DNA of 64,000 bases from Deinococcus hopiensis KR-140 (GCF_900176165.1 NZ_FWWU01000006.1:124001-188000), one strand, 5' to 3'. Shown: positions 1 through 9,225, counted from the stretch's first letter. The notes: generated by a model not told the origin, from the sequence alone. Made by a program: numbers and translations.

Positions 1-609
1 CAATGTATTTGGTGCCTACCTCCTGCACGGCCAGCCAAATCTTGAGATCGTGGGCGATAAACGCCGAGCCATTGTCGCTGCGAATAAAGGTCGGCACGCC
101 CCGTTTCCGCATCACCTCGACCAGGGCAGCTTCCACGTCCACAAACGTGAAAGCTGCCCCACAACGCAGGGCCAGGGATTACCGGGTGAACTCATCGGTG
201 AGCGTCAGGATTTTCAGGGGTTGTCCTCCGGGGTCTGGTCAAAGACAAAGTCATAGGTCCAGACCTGGTTCGGCTGCTCGGCTTTCATCGGAATGTGTTG
301 TCCTGTACGAATTTTTCTCGTCTTGCAGCGGGTGAGAAGCGCAAGACCCTCACTCTTCCAGAGGCGGTGCACCGCCTTGCGGTTCACCTGAACACCTTCC
401 TGGCGGAGGGTGGCATGGACCCGGCGGCATCTCCAGCGGGGATGCTCGCGGGCCAGCGTCCTGATCCGTGCGCTGAGCTGCCCATCGTGTTTGGGATGTG
501 CCAGGGAAGACAACGATGACCGAGGGAGGCCAACCAGCCCGCACGTGCGCTGTTGCCGGATGTTCTTATGGACCAGGTGTTTGGCGGCCTCCCGGCGCTC
601 GGGGGGCCG
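1..609 (-). pseudogene. IS3-family transposase orfB, broken
   Basis: This is the integrase-like (DDE) half of an IS3-family transposase; it runs off the left edge. Reading leftwards from about 609 it has the expected N-terminal motif ERREAAKHLVH, then a helix-turn-helix-like stretch (RCRRVHATLRQEGVQVNRKAVHRLWK) and the start of the catalytic core (QVWTYDFVFD). At about 214-220 a base is missing in the DNPLKIL region, so the frame stops. In the next frame the core continues (TLTDEFTR), meets an in-frame TAA, and goes on to FIRSDNGSAF, which holds the second catalytic Asp. With one frameshift and one stop it cannot make an active transposase unless supplied in trans. Confidence 0.85.
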
Positions 610-879
610 TCAACGCTTTTTTGCCAGGATCTCTTTCATGCCTTCCAACTCCAGACGCTGCTGGCCCACCAGCTTCAACAGCCGCTCGTTCTCGCGTTCG
701 AGCTGGCGGAGCCGCCGGGCTTCATCGACCGTGGCGTCGCCGTATCTCGCTTTCCAAGTGGAGAGGGAGGCCGTACTGCATCCGGCCTCTCGGCACAGCT
801 CCTCTATCGGCTTTTCGCCTTTTTTGGCGCCCTGAAGCAATTTGATGATCTGTTTCTCACTGAACCGCTTCTGCTTCAT
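610..879 (-). CDS. IS3-family transposase orfA (HTH protein)
   Basis: An 89-residue protein of the usual IS3 OrfA length. It carries an N-terminal helix-turn-helix (KQKRFSEKQIIKLLQGAKKGEKPIEELCREAGCSTASLSTWKARYG, about residues 2-47) and a leucine-zipper-like coiled coil (RRLRQLERENERLLKLVGQQRLELEGMKEIL). In this family OrfA binds the terminal repeats, and a programmed frameshift normally fuses it to OrfB. Here the recognisable OrfB frame follows in the same phase after the TGA, so the usual overlap seems disturbed, in line with the decayed orfB. OrfA itself is intact. Confidence 0.88.
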   Translation of the reverse strand: MKQKRFSEKQIIKLLQGAKKGEKPIEELCREAGCSTASLSTWKARYGDATVDEARRLRQLERENERLLKLVGQQRLELEGMKEILAKKR

Positions 880-960
880 ACGTCATCCTCGCTTTCTCGC
901 CGGGAGAAGGGGCTTCCCCTTCTCCCGGCTCTACGGCGAGCCAATCAACTCCAGTCAGTT

Positions 961-981
961 GTGTCCAGTTTCTGGGGGGCA
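961..981 (-). repeat. Probable left terminal inverted repeat of the IS3 element
   Basis: About 80 bp upstream of orfA, read on the minus strand, lies TGCCCCCCAGAAACTGGACA. It begins with TG and has the C-run plus CAGAA..TGGACA pattern common at IS3-family tips. The partner end is outside the window, so the exact tip cannot be confirmed. Confidence 0.5.
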
Positions 982-1058
982 GACCAGGGCCCCGGCCGAC
1001 CAGAAGCCCTCCTCGCATCCCTCCACGCCGCTGCTCTCCGGTATGCAGCACCCCGCAC

Positions 1059-1304
1059 TCAGGAGGTAAACTGAAACGCGCATGCCGAGAAACACCCATG
1101 GCTGAGGGTACCGTTGACGTGTACCACAATCTCACCGCCGGTGTTGGTCCAACCGTTGCCGTCGACGTCGCCTGACGCGACAGATCTGGGACTGCCGCCG
1201 ACCGGGTACGTCACGTTGGAAGCGAAGGTCTCCCCAGCCTGGCCCAGCAGGACGGAGGCGGTCCCTTCATGGGGGCTTCTGGGTAAGCGGCATCGGCACC
1301 CCAT
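1059..1304 (-). pseudogene. FG-GAP/VCBS repeat protein fragment
   Basis: A short minus-strand frame contains FASNVTYPVGGSPRSVASGD followed by VDGNGWTNTGGEIVVHVNGT. This resembles one blade of an FG-GAP/VCBS calcium-binding propeller, where the DxDGNG loop binds calcium. Only about one repeat is left, with no signal peptide and no neighbouring blades. It lies directly beside the IS3 end, so the element may have landed in or near a larger secreted-propeller gene. The rest of 985-1474 shows no gene I can support. Confidence 0.45.
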
Positions 1305-1474
1305 CTACAACCCCCTGCGCGTGGTCCGCAGGGAGGGCAAGACTCTGCCCGCGACCGCCAATGTGACGGAGAAGCTCTATCCGAAATCCACTGTGCGGCG
1401 CGGCGGTAAAGAGCCTGCGTTGAACCGCCGTCATGGGACGAGCGCAAGGGGCTGCAAGAGGCCAGCGCCCTAGA

Positions 1475-2239
1475 CTACACCCCCAGGTAAGCCCTGATGA
1501 TGTCTGGGTCCCCCATCAGCTCCTGGCTGGGGCCTTCCTTGACCAGCCGCCCGAGTTCCAGGACGTAGGTGCGGTCCGTGACCTTAAGCACCTGCCGAAC
1601 ATTCTGCTCGACCAGCAGCACGGTCAGCCCCAGTTCGCGCAGCGAGCCGATCACGCGCATGACCTCGCTCACCACCAGCGGGGCCAGGCCCAGCGAGGGT
1701 TCGTCCATCAGCAGCACCTCGGGTTCGCTCATCAGGGCACGGCCAATGGCGACCATCTGCTGCTCTCCGCCGGACAGGGCCGCCGCCGAGGTCAGGCGCT
1801 TTTCGGTCAGGCGGGGAAAGAAGTCGTAGACCTTCTGGAGGTTCGCGGCGCGGTTCGCCTTGGTGCGGGGCAGGTACGCGCCCATCAGGAGGTTTTCCTC
1901 AACCGACATCTGCCCGAACAGCTGCCGTCCCATCGGGACGTGCGCGACGCCCAGGTCCGTGATGCGGTGTGGTGGCACGCCGTTGAGGTTTTGACCCCGG
2001 TAGGTGGCGGTTCCGGCCCTGGCCCGGAGCATGCCCGACAGCACGCGCAAAATGGTGCTCTTGCCGCTGCCGTTGCCACCAACCAGTCCGACGAGTTCAC
2101 CCTTGTCCACATGCAGCGAGATGCCGTACACGACCTGTACCTCGCCGTAAGCCACCTCCAACGCCTCGGCGTTGAGAACGCGGTCGCGCTGAACGGTCGC
2201 CGGTTGAGGAGAAAGGCCAGTCGAAACGGGGCTAGTCAT
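1475..2239 (-). CDS. livF: Branched-chain amino acid ABC transporter ATPase LivF
   Basis: The 254-residue ATP-binding subunit is one of the two cytoplasmic ATPases that drive LIV-type uptake. It shows Walker A (GGNGSGKST, about residues 54-62), the ABC signature LSGGEQQMVAIGRAL and Walker B with catalytic Glu (VLLMDEPSLGLAP). The short C-terminus ending RAYLGV is typical of LivF. The ATG overlaps the last 8 bases of livG, so the two are translationally coupled. It is the last gene of the transporter operon. The true substrate may be another small amino acid, amide or urea, since family members differ. Confidence 0.9.
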   Translation of the reverse strand: MTSPVSTGLSPQPATVQRDRVLNAEALEVAYGEVQVVYGISLHVDKGELVGLVGGNGSGKSTILRVLSGMLRARAGTATYRGQNLNGVPPHRITDLGVAHVPMGRQLFGQMSVEENLLMGAYLPRTKANRAANLQKVYDFFPRLTEKRLTSAAALSGGEQQMVAIGRALMSEPEVLLMDEPSLGLAPLVVSEVMRVIGSLRELGLTVLLVEQNVRQVLKVTDRTYVLELGRLVKEGPSQELMGDPDIIRAYLGV

Positions 2240-3017
2240 GGTCGTCTCCGAGGTAGGCGCGGATCACGTCCGGATGGGTGGCGACGGCCTGGGGGCGACC
2301 CTCGGCAAGCAGTTCTCCAAACGCCATGCAGATCACGTGGTCTGACAGGCCCATGATCACGTGCATGATGTGCTCGACCATCACGATGCCCAGGCCGGAG
2401 GCGGCCAGCGTGCGAATCAGGGCGACCATCTCCTGCTGCGCGGGGGGATTGAGGCCCGCGATGCTCTCGTCCAGAAACAGGAGCCGAGGTTCGAGCGCGA
2501 GCGCCTTGGCGAGTTCCAGGCGGCGGCGGCGGGCGAGGTTGAGCTCACTGGCGGGCTGCGTGGCACGGTCTGCAAGCCCCACCCGTTCGAGCACGGCGTA
2601 GGCCCGGTCCTCGGCGTCCCGTCCCCGGTGGCGCAGGAAGCTGGCGACCAGGACGTTTTCCAGCACGCTGAGGTCCTCAAAGGGCCGCTCGACCTGAAAG
2701 GTACGGGCCATGCCCAGTCGGGCGCGGACCTGAGGTGCCAGCGGAGTGATGTCGCGCCCATCCAGGCTGACCCGGCCCGAGCTCGGGCGCACGAAGCCGG
2801 TCAGGGCATTGAACAGGGTGGTTTTGCCCGCTCCATTCGGCCCGATCAGCCCGAGGATCTCGCCTGGGCGAACCTGGAGGCTGATGTCCTTGACCGCGAC
2901 CACTCCGCCGAAACGCACTGTGACGCGCTCGGCCGTGAGGAGGGGCGGTCCCTGCGGCGTGCGGGCGGGTTCCCCCGGAGACTCGGTGAGTTCGGGGAAA
3001 TTCGGGGAGGCCGTCAC
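2232..3017 (-). CDS. livG: Branched-chain amino acid ABC transporter ATPase LivG
   Basis: The second ATPase is read here from the GTG at 3017 (261 residues), because this GTG overlaps the livM stop as GTGA and the ABC domain starts soon after (LLTAERVTVRFGGVVAVKDISL). It shows Walker A GPNGAGKTT and Walker B LLFLDESIAGLNP, with the LNLARRRRLELAKAL version of the signature found in part of the LivG family. The C-terminal GELLAEGRPQAVATHPDVIRAYLG is a LivG hallmark. The open frame runs much further upstream inside livM, but that part is a shadow of livM. Base overlaps link it to livM and livF. Confidence 0.9.
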   Translation of the reverse strand: MTASPNFPELTESPGEPARTPQGPPLLTAERVTVRFGGVVAVKDISLQVRPGEILGLIGPNGAGKTTLFNALTGFVRPSSGRVSLDGRDITPLAPQVRARLGMARTFQVERPFEDLSVLENVLVASFLRHRGRDAEDRAYAVLERVGLADRATQPASELNLARRRRLELAKALALEPRLLFLDESIAGLNPPAQQEMVALIRTLAASGLGIVMVEHIMHVIMGLSDHVICMAFGELLAEGRPQAVATHPDVIRAYLGDDHD

Positions 3018-4021
3018 CTCGCCGTCCCCAGCTTGCGCCCACCCCGACCGAAGAGGCCGAGCACGCCGTTCGGCGCAAACAGCGTGACCGCGAGGATCAG
3101 CACCCCGTAGATCAGCAGGTTGGCGTTGGCAAACATGGTCCGGAACACCTCGCCGAACACCGCCAGCAGCAGCGCGCCAATCACCGGCCCCTGAATGCTG
3201 GCCCGCCCACCGATAATCGCCATCAGGGCAATCTGCACGCTGAGGGGCAGTTCCAGCAGGGTGTGCGGCTCGAAGGCCTGCAGGTAAACGGCGTACAGGC
3301 TGCCGCCCAGGGCCGTGAGCGCCGCGCTGAGCATGAACGCGATCAGCTTCATCCGCGCCGGGTCGATGCCGAGCGCCCGCGCTCCGTCCTCGTCCTCGCG
3401 CACCGCCTGCAGGGCGTAGCCCAGCCGGGAGCGGCGCAGCAGGTGCGTGACGAGCAGCGTGAGGGCCACGAACGCGAATGCCAGCCCGTACTCCACTTTG
3501 CGGTCGAAGAGGTCCAGCCCGAAGGGAGTGGGGAGCTCCGGCATAAAGAGGCCCTCCGCACCGCCGGTCCACTCGCTGTTGATGGCAACGAGCCGCAGCA
3601 CCAGCGCCACGGCGATGGTCGAGAGGGTGAAGTAGCTGCCCTGCAACCGGAATGTCAGCGCGCCCCAGACGGCGGCGAGCAGCACGGCCAACCCCATCCC
3701 GATCAGCGCGCCCCACCAGGGAGCGACCGGGCCGCCGAACAAGGTCGGAACGCGGTCCGGCATGGCGAGCAGCGTCATGGTGTACGCCCCTACACCCATG
3801 AGCGCGGCGTGCCCCAGGCTGGTCTGTCCGGCCCAGCCACCCAGGATGTTCCAGCTCATGGCGAGCCCCGCGAAGATCAGGGTGGATACACCGAAATTCA
3901 GCGCCTTGCCGAAGACGAACGGATACAGCAGCATCACGGCCAGCAGCGCGAGGCTCAGCCAGACATTGCCGAAGGTAAGGGCACGCGGGCGCGGAGTGGA
4001 AAGCGGAGCCGTGGTGGTCAT
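3014..4021 (-). CDS. livM: Branched-chain amino acid ABC transporter permease LivM
   Basis: A 335-residue inner-membrane permease with about eight to ten hydrophobic helices and the LivM signature region (SWNILGGWAGQTSLGHAALMGVGAY, split here as residues near 55-80) and a later EDEDGARALGIDPARMKLIAF coupling loop that contacts the ATPases. It pairs with LivH to form the translocation path. Its ATG overlaps the livH stop (ATGA), and its own stop overlaps the livG start (GTGA), so the four core genes form one tightly coupled transcript. Confidence 0.9.
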   Translation of the reverse strand: MTTTAPLSTPRPRALTFGNVWLSLALLAVMLLYPFVFGKALNFGVSTLIFAGLAMSWNILGGWAGQTSLGHAALMGVGAYTMTLLAMPDRVPTLFGGPVAPWWGALIGMGLAVLLAAVWGALTFRLQGSYFTLSTIAVALVLRLVAINSEWTGGAEGLFMPELPTPFGLDLFDRKVEYGLAFAFVALTLLVTHLLRRSRLGYALQAVREDEDGARALGIDPARMKLIAFMLSAALTALGGSLYAVYLQAFEPHTLLELPLSVQIALMAIIGGRASIQGPVIGALLLAVFGEVFRTMFANANLLIYGVLILAVTLFAPNGVLGLFGRGGRKLGTAR

Positions 4022-4905
4022 ACGCGCTTCACCGTCTTCCCGAACAGCCCTTCCGGGCGTAGCAACAGCACCAACAAAAAGGCCACCAGGCCGTAGGCGT
4101 CGCGGTAATTGTTGCTGATGTAAAAGGCCCCCAGCGATTCGATCAGGCCGAGCACCAGCCCTCCGGCAATGGCTCCCGGCAGGCTGCCCAGGCCGCCGAG
4201 CACCGTGACGATAAACGCCTTGGTGGTGTAGTTTTCCCCGACGGTGGGAAAGGCGTACAGCAGCGGCATCAGCAGCACGCCCGCAATGGCCGCGAACGCC
4301 ACGCCCAGGCCAAACACAATGGCCTGAATGTGGGCGGTCTTCACCCCCTGAAGCTCCGCACCCAGCGGGTTTTGCGAGGTCGCGCGGATGGCGCGGCCCA
4401 GCTCGGTGCGGTACAGCAGCAGGTTGAGCCCTGTGATCGCCACCACCGTGCCCAGACCGGCGATCAGGAGCGGAATGCTGATCTGGATACCGCCCAGCTG
4501 AAAGGTGCTCGTCGCGTAGGGCACGTTGATGTTCTGCGGCTGCGCGCCGAAGGTCAGGAGCAGCGTGTTGCTGATGATGAGGCCCAGCCCCAGCGTGGCG
4601 AGCATGCTGCCCTCGCTGAGTCGGTCACCCAGCCGCGCGAGCACGAAGCGCTGGATGAAAAAGCCCAGCGCGAATCCCACGGGCGCAGCCACGAGCAGGC
4701 TGACGTAGGGGTCCACATGAAAGGTGCGGAACAGGGCCAGCGTGATGAACATACCGATGGCGAGAAAGTCGCCGTGCGCAAAGTTAATCACGCGCATCAC
4801 CCCGAAGATCAGGCTCAGGCCCGTGCCGATCAGGGCGTACAGTCCGCCCGTGAGCAGGCCCTGCGCCAGCGTTTGAAAGAGCGCCGTGACGGCAGCCTGG
4901 TCCAT
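4018..4905 (-). CDS. livH: Branched-chain amino acid ABC transporter permease LivH
   Basis: A 295-residue membrane permease. The family motif LIGTGLSLIFGVMRVINFAHGDF is seen near residues 22-45, and a coupling loop with GRAIRATSQNPLGAELQGV lies near residue 170. The C-terminus (YGLVAFLLVLLLRPEGLFGKTVKRV) is the usual LivH ending. It partners LivM. A 54-base gap separates it from the binding-protein gene upstream, so it is probably in the same operon. Confidence 0.9.
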   Translation of the reverse strand: MDQAAVTALFQTLAQGLLTGGLYALIGTGLSLIFGVMRVINFAHGDFLAIGMFITLALFRTFHVDPYVSLLVAAPVGFALGFFIQRFVLARLGDRLSEGSMLATLGLGLIISNTLLLTFGAQPQNINVPYATSTFQLGGIQISIPLLIAGLGTVVAITGLNLLLYRTELGRAIRATSQNPLGAELQGVKTAHIQAIVFGLGVAFAAIAGVLLMPLLYAFPTVGENYTTKAFIVTVLGGLGSLPGAIAGGLVLGLIESLGAFYISNNYRDAYGLVAFLLVLLLRPEGLFGKTVKRV

Positions 4906-4959
4906 AGATTCTCCCTCGGAAAGGGGAGCAAAAGCGCTGGGCGCTCTGCCCCTCCCAAT

Positions 4960-6132
4960 TTATCTTTTCGGAAAGATAACCTTCCCGCGCGCCGCCGTGG
5001 CGGGAGCCACCGTGACGAATTTTCCGCCCTGCACCTGGGTAATCAGTCCAACCACGCTGTTCTGGTTCTGGTATCCGCCGTAACTGCGGAAGGTTACCGG
5101 ACCGAAGGCGGTCGAGAGCTTCGTCTGCGTAAGGGCCGCCCGGACCTTCTCGGGGTCGGTGCCGCCCCGGCGAATGGCGTCCACGGCGGCGAGCATCGCG
5201 GCGTAACTCTGCGCGGCGTGCTGCGAAGGTTCCTCGCCCCCCAGCGCTTTTTTCAGCCGGGTGTAGAGGCGCTCGGCTCCCGAATACTTCACGTCCGGGT
5301 TCCAGACCATCGTGACGAGGTAGTTCTCGGCGGCGCTGCCCGCACTTTTCAGGAAGTCGGGCAGCGCAAAGCCCGTGGCGATGCCCGCGATCACCCGGGG
5401 CGCGAGGCCGACTTCCTTGACCTGTTTGGCGAGGGCGACGGCGTCTTCCTCGTAGCTGGCGAGGATTACCACGTCCGGGTTCTGACCCTTGTAGCGGTTG
5501 AGCAGCGGACGGAAGTCAGTCAGGCCCTTGTCGTAGGTGTCTTTCGCCAGCACGGTAAAGCCGGCGCGCGGCAGCAGGATGGTCGCGTCCGTCAGCACGC
5601 TCTTGCCGAAGGCGTCGTTGCTGGTGAGCACGACCACCGTTTTCATGCCGCCCATCTTGCGCAGCTGCTCGATCAGGCTGCGGGTATAGACGCTCGACTG
5701 GTTGTTCACCCGGAAGGTGTAAGCGTTGCCGGGCTTGGTAATCGTCTCGTCCACGGCGGTCGCCACAATCAAGGGCACCTTCACGCGGGCGAGGTACTGC
5801 GAGAGCGGCTTGGTGATGCTGCTGGAGTACGCGCCGATGACCACCGGAGCGCCAGAGGCGACGAGGCGCTCGGCGGCGTTGAGGGCCTTGTTGGTGTCGC
5901 TCGCGTCGTCTTCGAGGAGCAGTTCGACTTTGTTGCCGCCGATGCCGCCCCGGCCGTTGATCTCCTCGAGGGCGACCCGAAAGCCCGCCTGCTGCATCCG
6001 CCCGAACGTGGCGAACCTCCCGGAGAGGCTGGTGATCGCCCCCACCTTGACCGTGTCTGCAAGGGCAAGTGCGCTGGAAAGCAGCGTCAGGGCGGCGAGA
6101 CCCCGGAGCCCAGAACGAAAGGGCCCTGGCAT
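4960..6132 (-). CDS. LIV-type periplasmic substrate-binding protein (first copy)
   Basis: A 390-residue type I periplasmic binding protein. A signal peptide ends near ALALADTVKVG (cleavage about residue 25), and the mature protein begins with the LivK-type VKVGAITSLSGRFATFGR. The VIGAYSSSITKPLSQYL stretch corresponds to the Ser/Thr-rich ligand site. It starts one base after the second binding-protein gene stops. The two copies are clearly related along their length (for example LTDFRPLLNRYKGQNPD against LTDFRPVLNRIKAKNPD) but differ in the ligand-site loop, so they may bring different ligands to one permease. The ligand cannot be read from sequence. Confidence 0.88.
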   Translation of the reverse strand: MPGPFRSGLRGLAALTLLSSALALADTVKVGAITSLSGRFATFGRMQQAGFRVALEEINGRGGIGGNKVELLLEDDASDTNKALNAAERLVASGAPVVIGAYSSSITKPLSQYLARVKVPLIVATAVDETITKPGNAYTFRVNNQSSVYTRSLIEQLRKMGGMKTVVVLTSNDAFGKSVLTDATILLPRAGFTVLAKDTYDKGLTDFRPLLNRYKGQNPDVVILASYEEDAVALAKQVKEVGLAPRVIAGIATGFALPDFLKSAGSAAENYLVTMVWNPDVKYSGAERLYTRLKKALGGEEPSQHAAQSYAAMLAAVDAIRRGGTDPEKVRAALTQTKLSTAFGPVTFRSYGGYQNQNSVVGLITQVQGGKFVTVAPATAARGKVIFPKR

Positions 6133-6133
6133 C

Positions 6134-7300
6134 TCAGCGCTCGAACCGGATGGGGCGGGGGATGACCGACTTGGGATAGACGGGCACGAACGCGCCGCCC
6201 TGCACCTGCTGGGCCACCATCGCCAGCGGGTTCTGATTGCGGAAGCCGTCGAAGTCCTTGAACTGGATGGGGCCGAACGCCGTCTGCATGGTCAGGCCGT
6301 TGAGCGCCGCCTTCACCTTCTCGCGGTCGGTGCCGCCTGCCCGGCGAATCGCCTCGGCGGCGACGAGCACGCCCGCATACGCCTGGGCCGCGTGGTAGCT
6401 GGGGTCCTGGCCGCCCAGCGCCTTTTTCAGCTCCACGTTCAGCTTCTGGGTGCCTGCGTAGCGCAGCTGCGGAATCCAGGCGGTCGCAGTGACCACGTTC
6501 TCGGCGGCGCTTCCGGCGTCCTTGACGAACTCGGGCAGCGCGAAGCCCGCCGCGCCTCCGGCAAAGAGCCGGGGCTTGACGCCCACCTCGCGTGCCTGAC
6601 GCATCAGGGCCACGCTGTCTTCGGCGTAGGACACCATCAGGATGCCGTCGGGGTTCTTGGCCTTGATGCGGTTCAGAACCGGGCGGAAGTCGGTCAGCCC
6701 CTTGTCGTAGCGCTGGTCTTCCATGAGGGTGATGCCGTAATCCCGGGCGAGGTCCTTGGCAGCGTCGGCGACGCTCTTTTCAAAAGCCCCGGTGCCCGCG
6801 ATGACGGCGATGCTTTTGAACTTGTTCGCCTTGAAGATGTCCAGAATCACCCGGGCGTACTCGGTGGCAGGCTGGTTGAGCCGGTAGATGTAGTCGCTGC
6901 CCGGCTTGGTGATGTCGTCGCCACTGCTGGTAATGACCAGATTGGGCACCTTCTGCCGCGACAGGTACTGCGCCTGCGCCTTGACCAGACTGGAGGAATA
7001 CTCGTTGATGACGAGCGGCACGCCTGCGTTTACGAGGCGCTCGGCGGCGGCCAGACCCTTATTCACATCGCTGGCGTTGTCCTCGATCACGAGTTCGACC
7101 TTGCGGCCGAGAATCCCACCTTTGCGGTTGACCTCGGCGACGCCGACCTTAAACCCGGCGAGTTGCATCTTGCCGAACTCGGCGAAGCGCCCGGTGACGG
7201 AGGTGATGGCCCCGATCTTGATCGTGCCCTGCGCCTGGGCACTGGAAAGGGTGGAGAGGGAAGCGGTGAGGGTCAGGGTGAGCAGGGCAGTGGGGCGCAT
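6134..7300 (-). CDS. LIV-type periplasmic substrate-binding protein (second copy)
   Basis: A 388-residue paralogue of the neighbouring binding protein. The signal peptide is MRPTALLTLTLTASLSTLSSAQAQ, followed by GTIKIGAITSVTGRFAEFGK. It is the first structural gene of the transporter operon, 21 bases downstream of the GntR regulator gene's stop, so the regulator may be cotranscribed with it. The ligand-site stretch here reads VINEYSSSLVKAQAQYL, with a Glu where the other copy has Gly-Ala. A duplication followed by divergence is the simplest reading. Confidence 0.88.
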   Translation of the reverse strand: MRPTALLTLTLTASLSTLSSAQAQGTIKIGAITSVTGRFAEFGKMQLAGFKVGVAEVNRKGGILGRKVELVIEDNASDVNKGLAAAERLVNAGVPLVINEYSSSLVKAQAQYLSRQKVPNLVITSSGDDITKPGSDYIYRLNQPATEYARVILDIFKANKFKSIAVIAGTGAFEKSVADAAKDLARDYGITLMEDQRYDKGLTDFRPVLNRIKAKNPDGILMVSYAEDSVALMRQAREVGVKPRLFAGGAAGFALPEFVKDAGSAAENVVTATAWIPQLRYAGTQKLNVELKKALGGQDPSYHAAQAYAGVLVAAEAIRRAGGTDREKVKAALNGLTMQTAFGPIQFKDFDGFRNQNPLAMVAQQVQGGAFVPVYPKSVIPRPIRFER

Positions 7301-7321
7301 GGGAATCTCCTTGAGCGTGAA

Positions 7322-7984
7322 TCAGGTGTGGTGGCCCTGGGCGTGGTGGGTACGGACGGCCTGGGCCACGCGGGTCAGGTGGGCGCGCATGGCCTGTTCG
7401 GCGGCAGGGGCGTCCCGTTGCCGCAGGGCCGCCTCGATGGTGCGGTGTTCCTCGTGGCTCAGGCGCAGGTGCGGGACGGTATTCAGAAGCAGTGGTCCCG
7501 CGAGCCGCATCTCCCGCGCCAGCAGCTCCGCATGACGGGTCAGCCGCGCGTTGCCGCAGGTCTGCACGATGATCTGGTGAAAGCGCGCGTCAAGCTCCCG
7601 AAATCCCCGTGGATCTAGCGTTGCAGCGGCCCCCTGGGCGTCGAGGACGCCCCGTAGGGCCGCGAGGTCGGTGCCTGACATTCGGCTGGCGGCCAGTCCC
7701 GCCGCCAGGCTGTCCAGGGCTGCACGCAGGTCGTACAGTTCGAGCAGGTCCGCGAGGCCCAGCCGCGCCACTTCCACACCTCGGCGGGAATGCTCGACCG
7801 CGAGCCCTTCTCCGACCAGCAGCAGCACGGCCTCGCGCACCGGCGAGCGGCTGACCTGGAGGTGGCGCGCGAGTTCGGGCACGCTCAAGCGGGTACCTGG
7901 AGCGAGGTCTCCAGCCAGAATGGCCGCGCGGAGACGCTCACGCACATGGTCCACGACGCGTGCCGTGGCGATGGGTTGAAGCAA
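7322..7984 (-). CDS. GntR-family regulator, FCD (FadR-like) type
   Basis: The protein has an N-terminal winged helix (LRAAILAGDLAPGTRLSVPELARHLQVSRSPVREAVLLLVGEGL) and a C-terminal FCD ligand domain (LYDLRAALDSLAAGLAA ... ELDARFHQIIVQTCGNARL ... HEEHRTIEAALRQRDAPAAEQAMRAHL). The conserved D..H..H metal/ligand residues are visible. I prefer the TTG at 7984 (220 residues) because AGGGGAG sits 5 bases ahead. A GTG at 8050 is also open but adds a tail unlike the family. The palindrome GTGTACAC at 8043-8050 lies just upstream of the TTG and is a candidate operator. It probably controls the liv-type operon it heads. Confidence 0.85.
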   Translation of the reverse strand: MLQPIATARVVDHVRERLRAAILAGDLAPGTRLSVPELARHLQVSRSPVREAVLLLVGEGLAVEHSRRGVEVARLGLADLLELYDLRAALDSLAAGLAASRMSGTDLAALRGVLDAQGAAATLDPRGFRELDARFHQIIVQTCGNARLTRHAELLAREMRLAGPLLLNTVPHLRLSHEEHRTIEAALRQRDAPAAEQAMRAHLTRVAQAVRTHHAQGHHT

Positions 7985-8283
7985 GGCGGCTCCCCTTTCT
8001 CTGGGCCAAGCGGCCCTCCCATACGGGCTCCGAAAGGTTGACGTGTACACCTGAGATGCGGCCGGAGCGAGTAGGAGAAAGTACGGACCTTGCGGTATAG
8101 CGCCGCATCGCAGGACTTTCCCGATTGTTGCGTAGTTGAGCGGAACCCAGATAAGCGCGGCGGCGCGGCGTTAACCGCAAACATTTTTCTTGTGGAACAG
8201 ACGCAGTGTTACATGTAGCAGGCAACATAAGCAAGCGGGGGCGTTGCACGGGAGGGCCGAGCCGCCGCGGCATACTTGGGTCT

Positions 8284-9201
8284 TTATGACAAATGTTTCA
8301 GATCTCCGCTGGTCAACGATTTGGCCTCTTTGATCAGGGCTTGTACGGCGGGAGAGGCTTCTGCCAGGGAGCGCACCACGAAGCCCAGCTGACGCACCGG
8401 CCTCGGTGATACGGAGAGCAGCGCCACCCCCTCTGGTGCCCTGGGCAGCGCCAACCTCGGGACCAGGGAAATGCCCAACCCTTCCCTGATCAGACTCACC
8501 AACGTTCCCAGGTCCTGCACTTCGAAGCGCACATTCGGGGTGAGACCCTCATGCCGGTAAGCGGCCTCAATCAAATGCTCACTGCTGTACCTCGACAACA
8601 CGAACGTTTCCCCTACAAGCTCCCGCACCCGGACCTCCACACGGCCGGCCAGGTACGAAGTGGCGGGGACCACCGCGCACAGCTCGTCGTGCAGCAGCGG
8701 CACCGTCTCGAATTCGGTGACCGGCAATTCCAGTAGGGCCAAGTCAATGGTGTGTGAGCCAAGCCACTCCAGGAGGCGTCCTGTTCCCTGACTGGGCTCC
8801 TCGAGCAAGACCAGTTCAACATTGGGAAACTGCCGTCCGAAGGCCGCCAGCAGCCGGGGCAGGAAATCCACCGTCGCGCTGGGAATCGAACCGATCCGTA
8901 CCCGCCCTGTCACCAGGTGAGCGGCGCCCCTCGCCTCTGCCCGGATGCGCTCGAGTCGGGCGAGTACCTCACGGGCGTGAGGGAGGAGCTTTTCTCCCAC
9001 CTCCGTCGGCCGTGAGCCTTGCCGACCACGCTCCAGCACCACCACACCAAGTTCCCGTTCCAGGGCGGCGACTGCGTGACTTAGGGCCGATTGGGACACT
9101 CCCAAGCGTTCGGCAGCGAGTGTAAATGAGCCGACTTCTACGATGGCGATCAGGGCTTCAAGTTGGTGGATCTGCACATGAATAAAATAGATGTTGGACA
9201 T
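8284..9201 (-). CDS. LysR-family transcriptional regulator
   Basis: A LysR-type regulator of about 300 residues. The N-terminal HTH is clear (IHQLEALIAIVEVGSFTLAAERLGVSQSALSHAVAALERELG), followed by a substrate-binding domain (GRVRIGSIPSATVDFLPRLLAAFGRQFPNVELVLLEE). The usual family start would be MQIHQLEAL, so a GTG at 9177 is an alternative to the ATG at 9201; neither has a strong ribosome site. It is divergent from the cyclase-family gene, with only a few dozen bases between the likely starts, so it probably controls the cyclase-exporter pair. Confidence 0.88.
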   Translation of the reverse strand: MSNIYFIHVQIHQLEALIAIVEVGSFTLAAERLGVSQSALSHAVAALERELGVVVLERGRQGSRPTEVGEKLLPHAREVLARLERIRAEARGAAHLVTGRVRIGSIPSATVDFLPRLLAAFGRQFPNVELVLLEEPSQGTGRLLEWLGSHTIDLALLELPVTEFETVPLLHDELCAVVPATSYLAGRVEVRVRELVGETFVLSRYSSEHLIEAAYRHEGLTPNVRFEVQDLGTLVSLIREGLGISLVPRLALPRAPEGVALLSVSPRPVRQLGFVVRSLAEASPAVQALIKEAKSLTSGDLKHLS

Positions 9202-9225
9202 GACTTTTGTTTGTTTGATTCATCC

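Noticed and set aside
2232..3716. LivG with a 230-residue N-terminal extension
   Set aside because: The extension overlaps livM in another frame; the GTG at 3017 overlapping the livM stop is the fitting start.
4330..7618. Long plus-strand open frames opposite the liv-type operon
   Set aside because: They are composition-driven shadows of the transporter genes, with no domain, while the minus-strand genes have clear family motifs.
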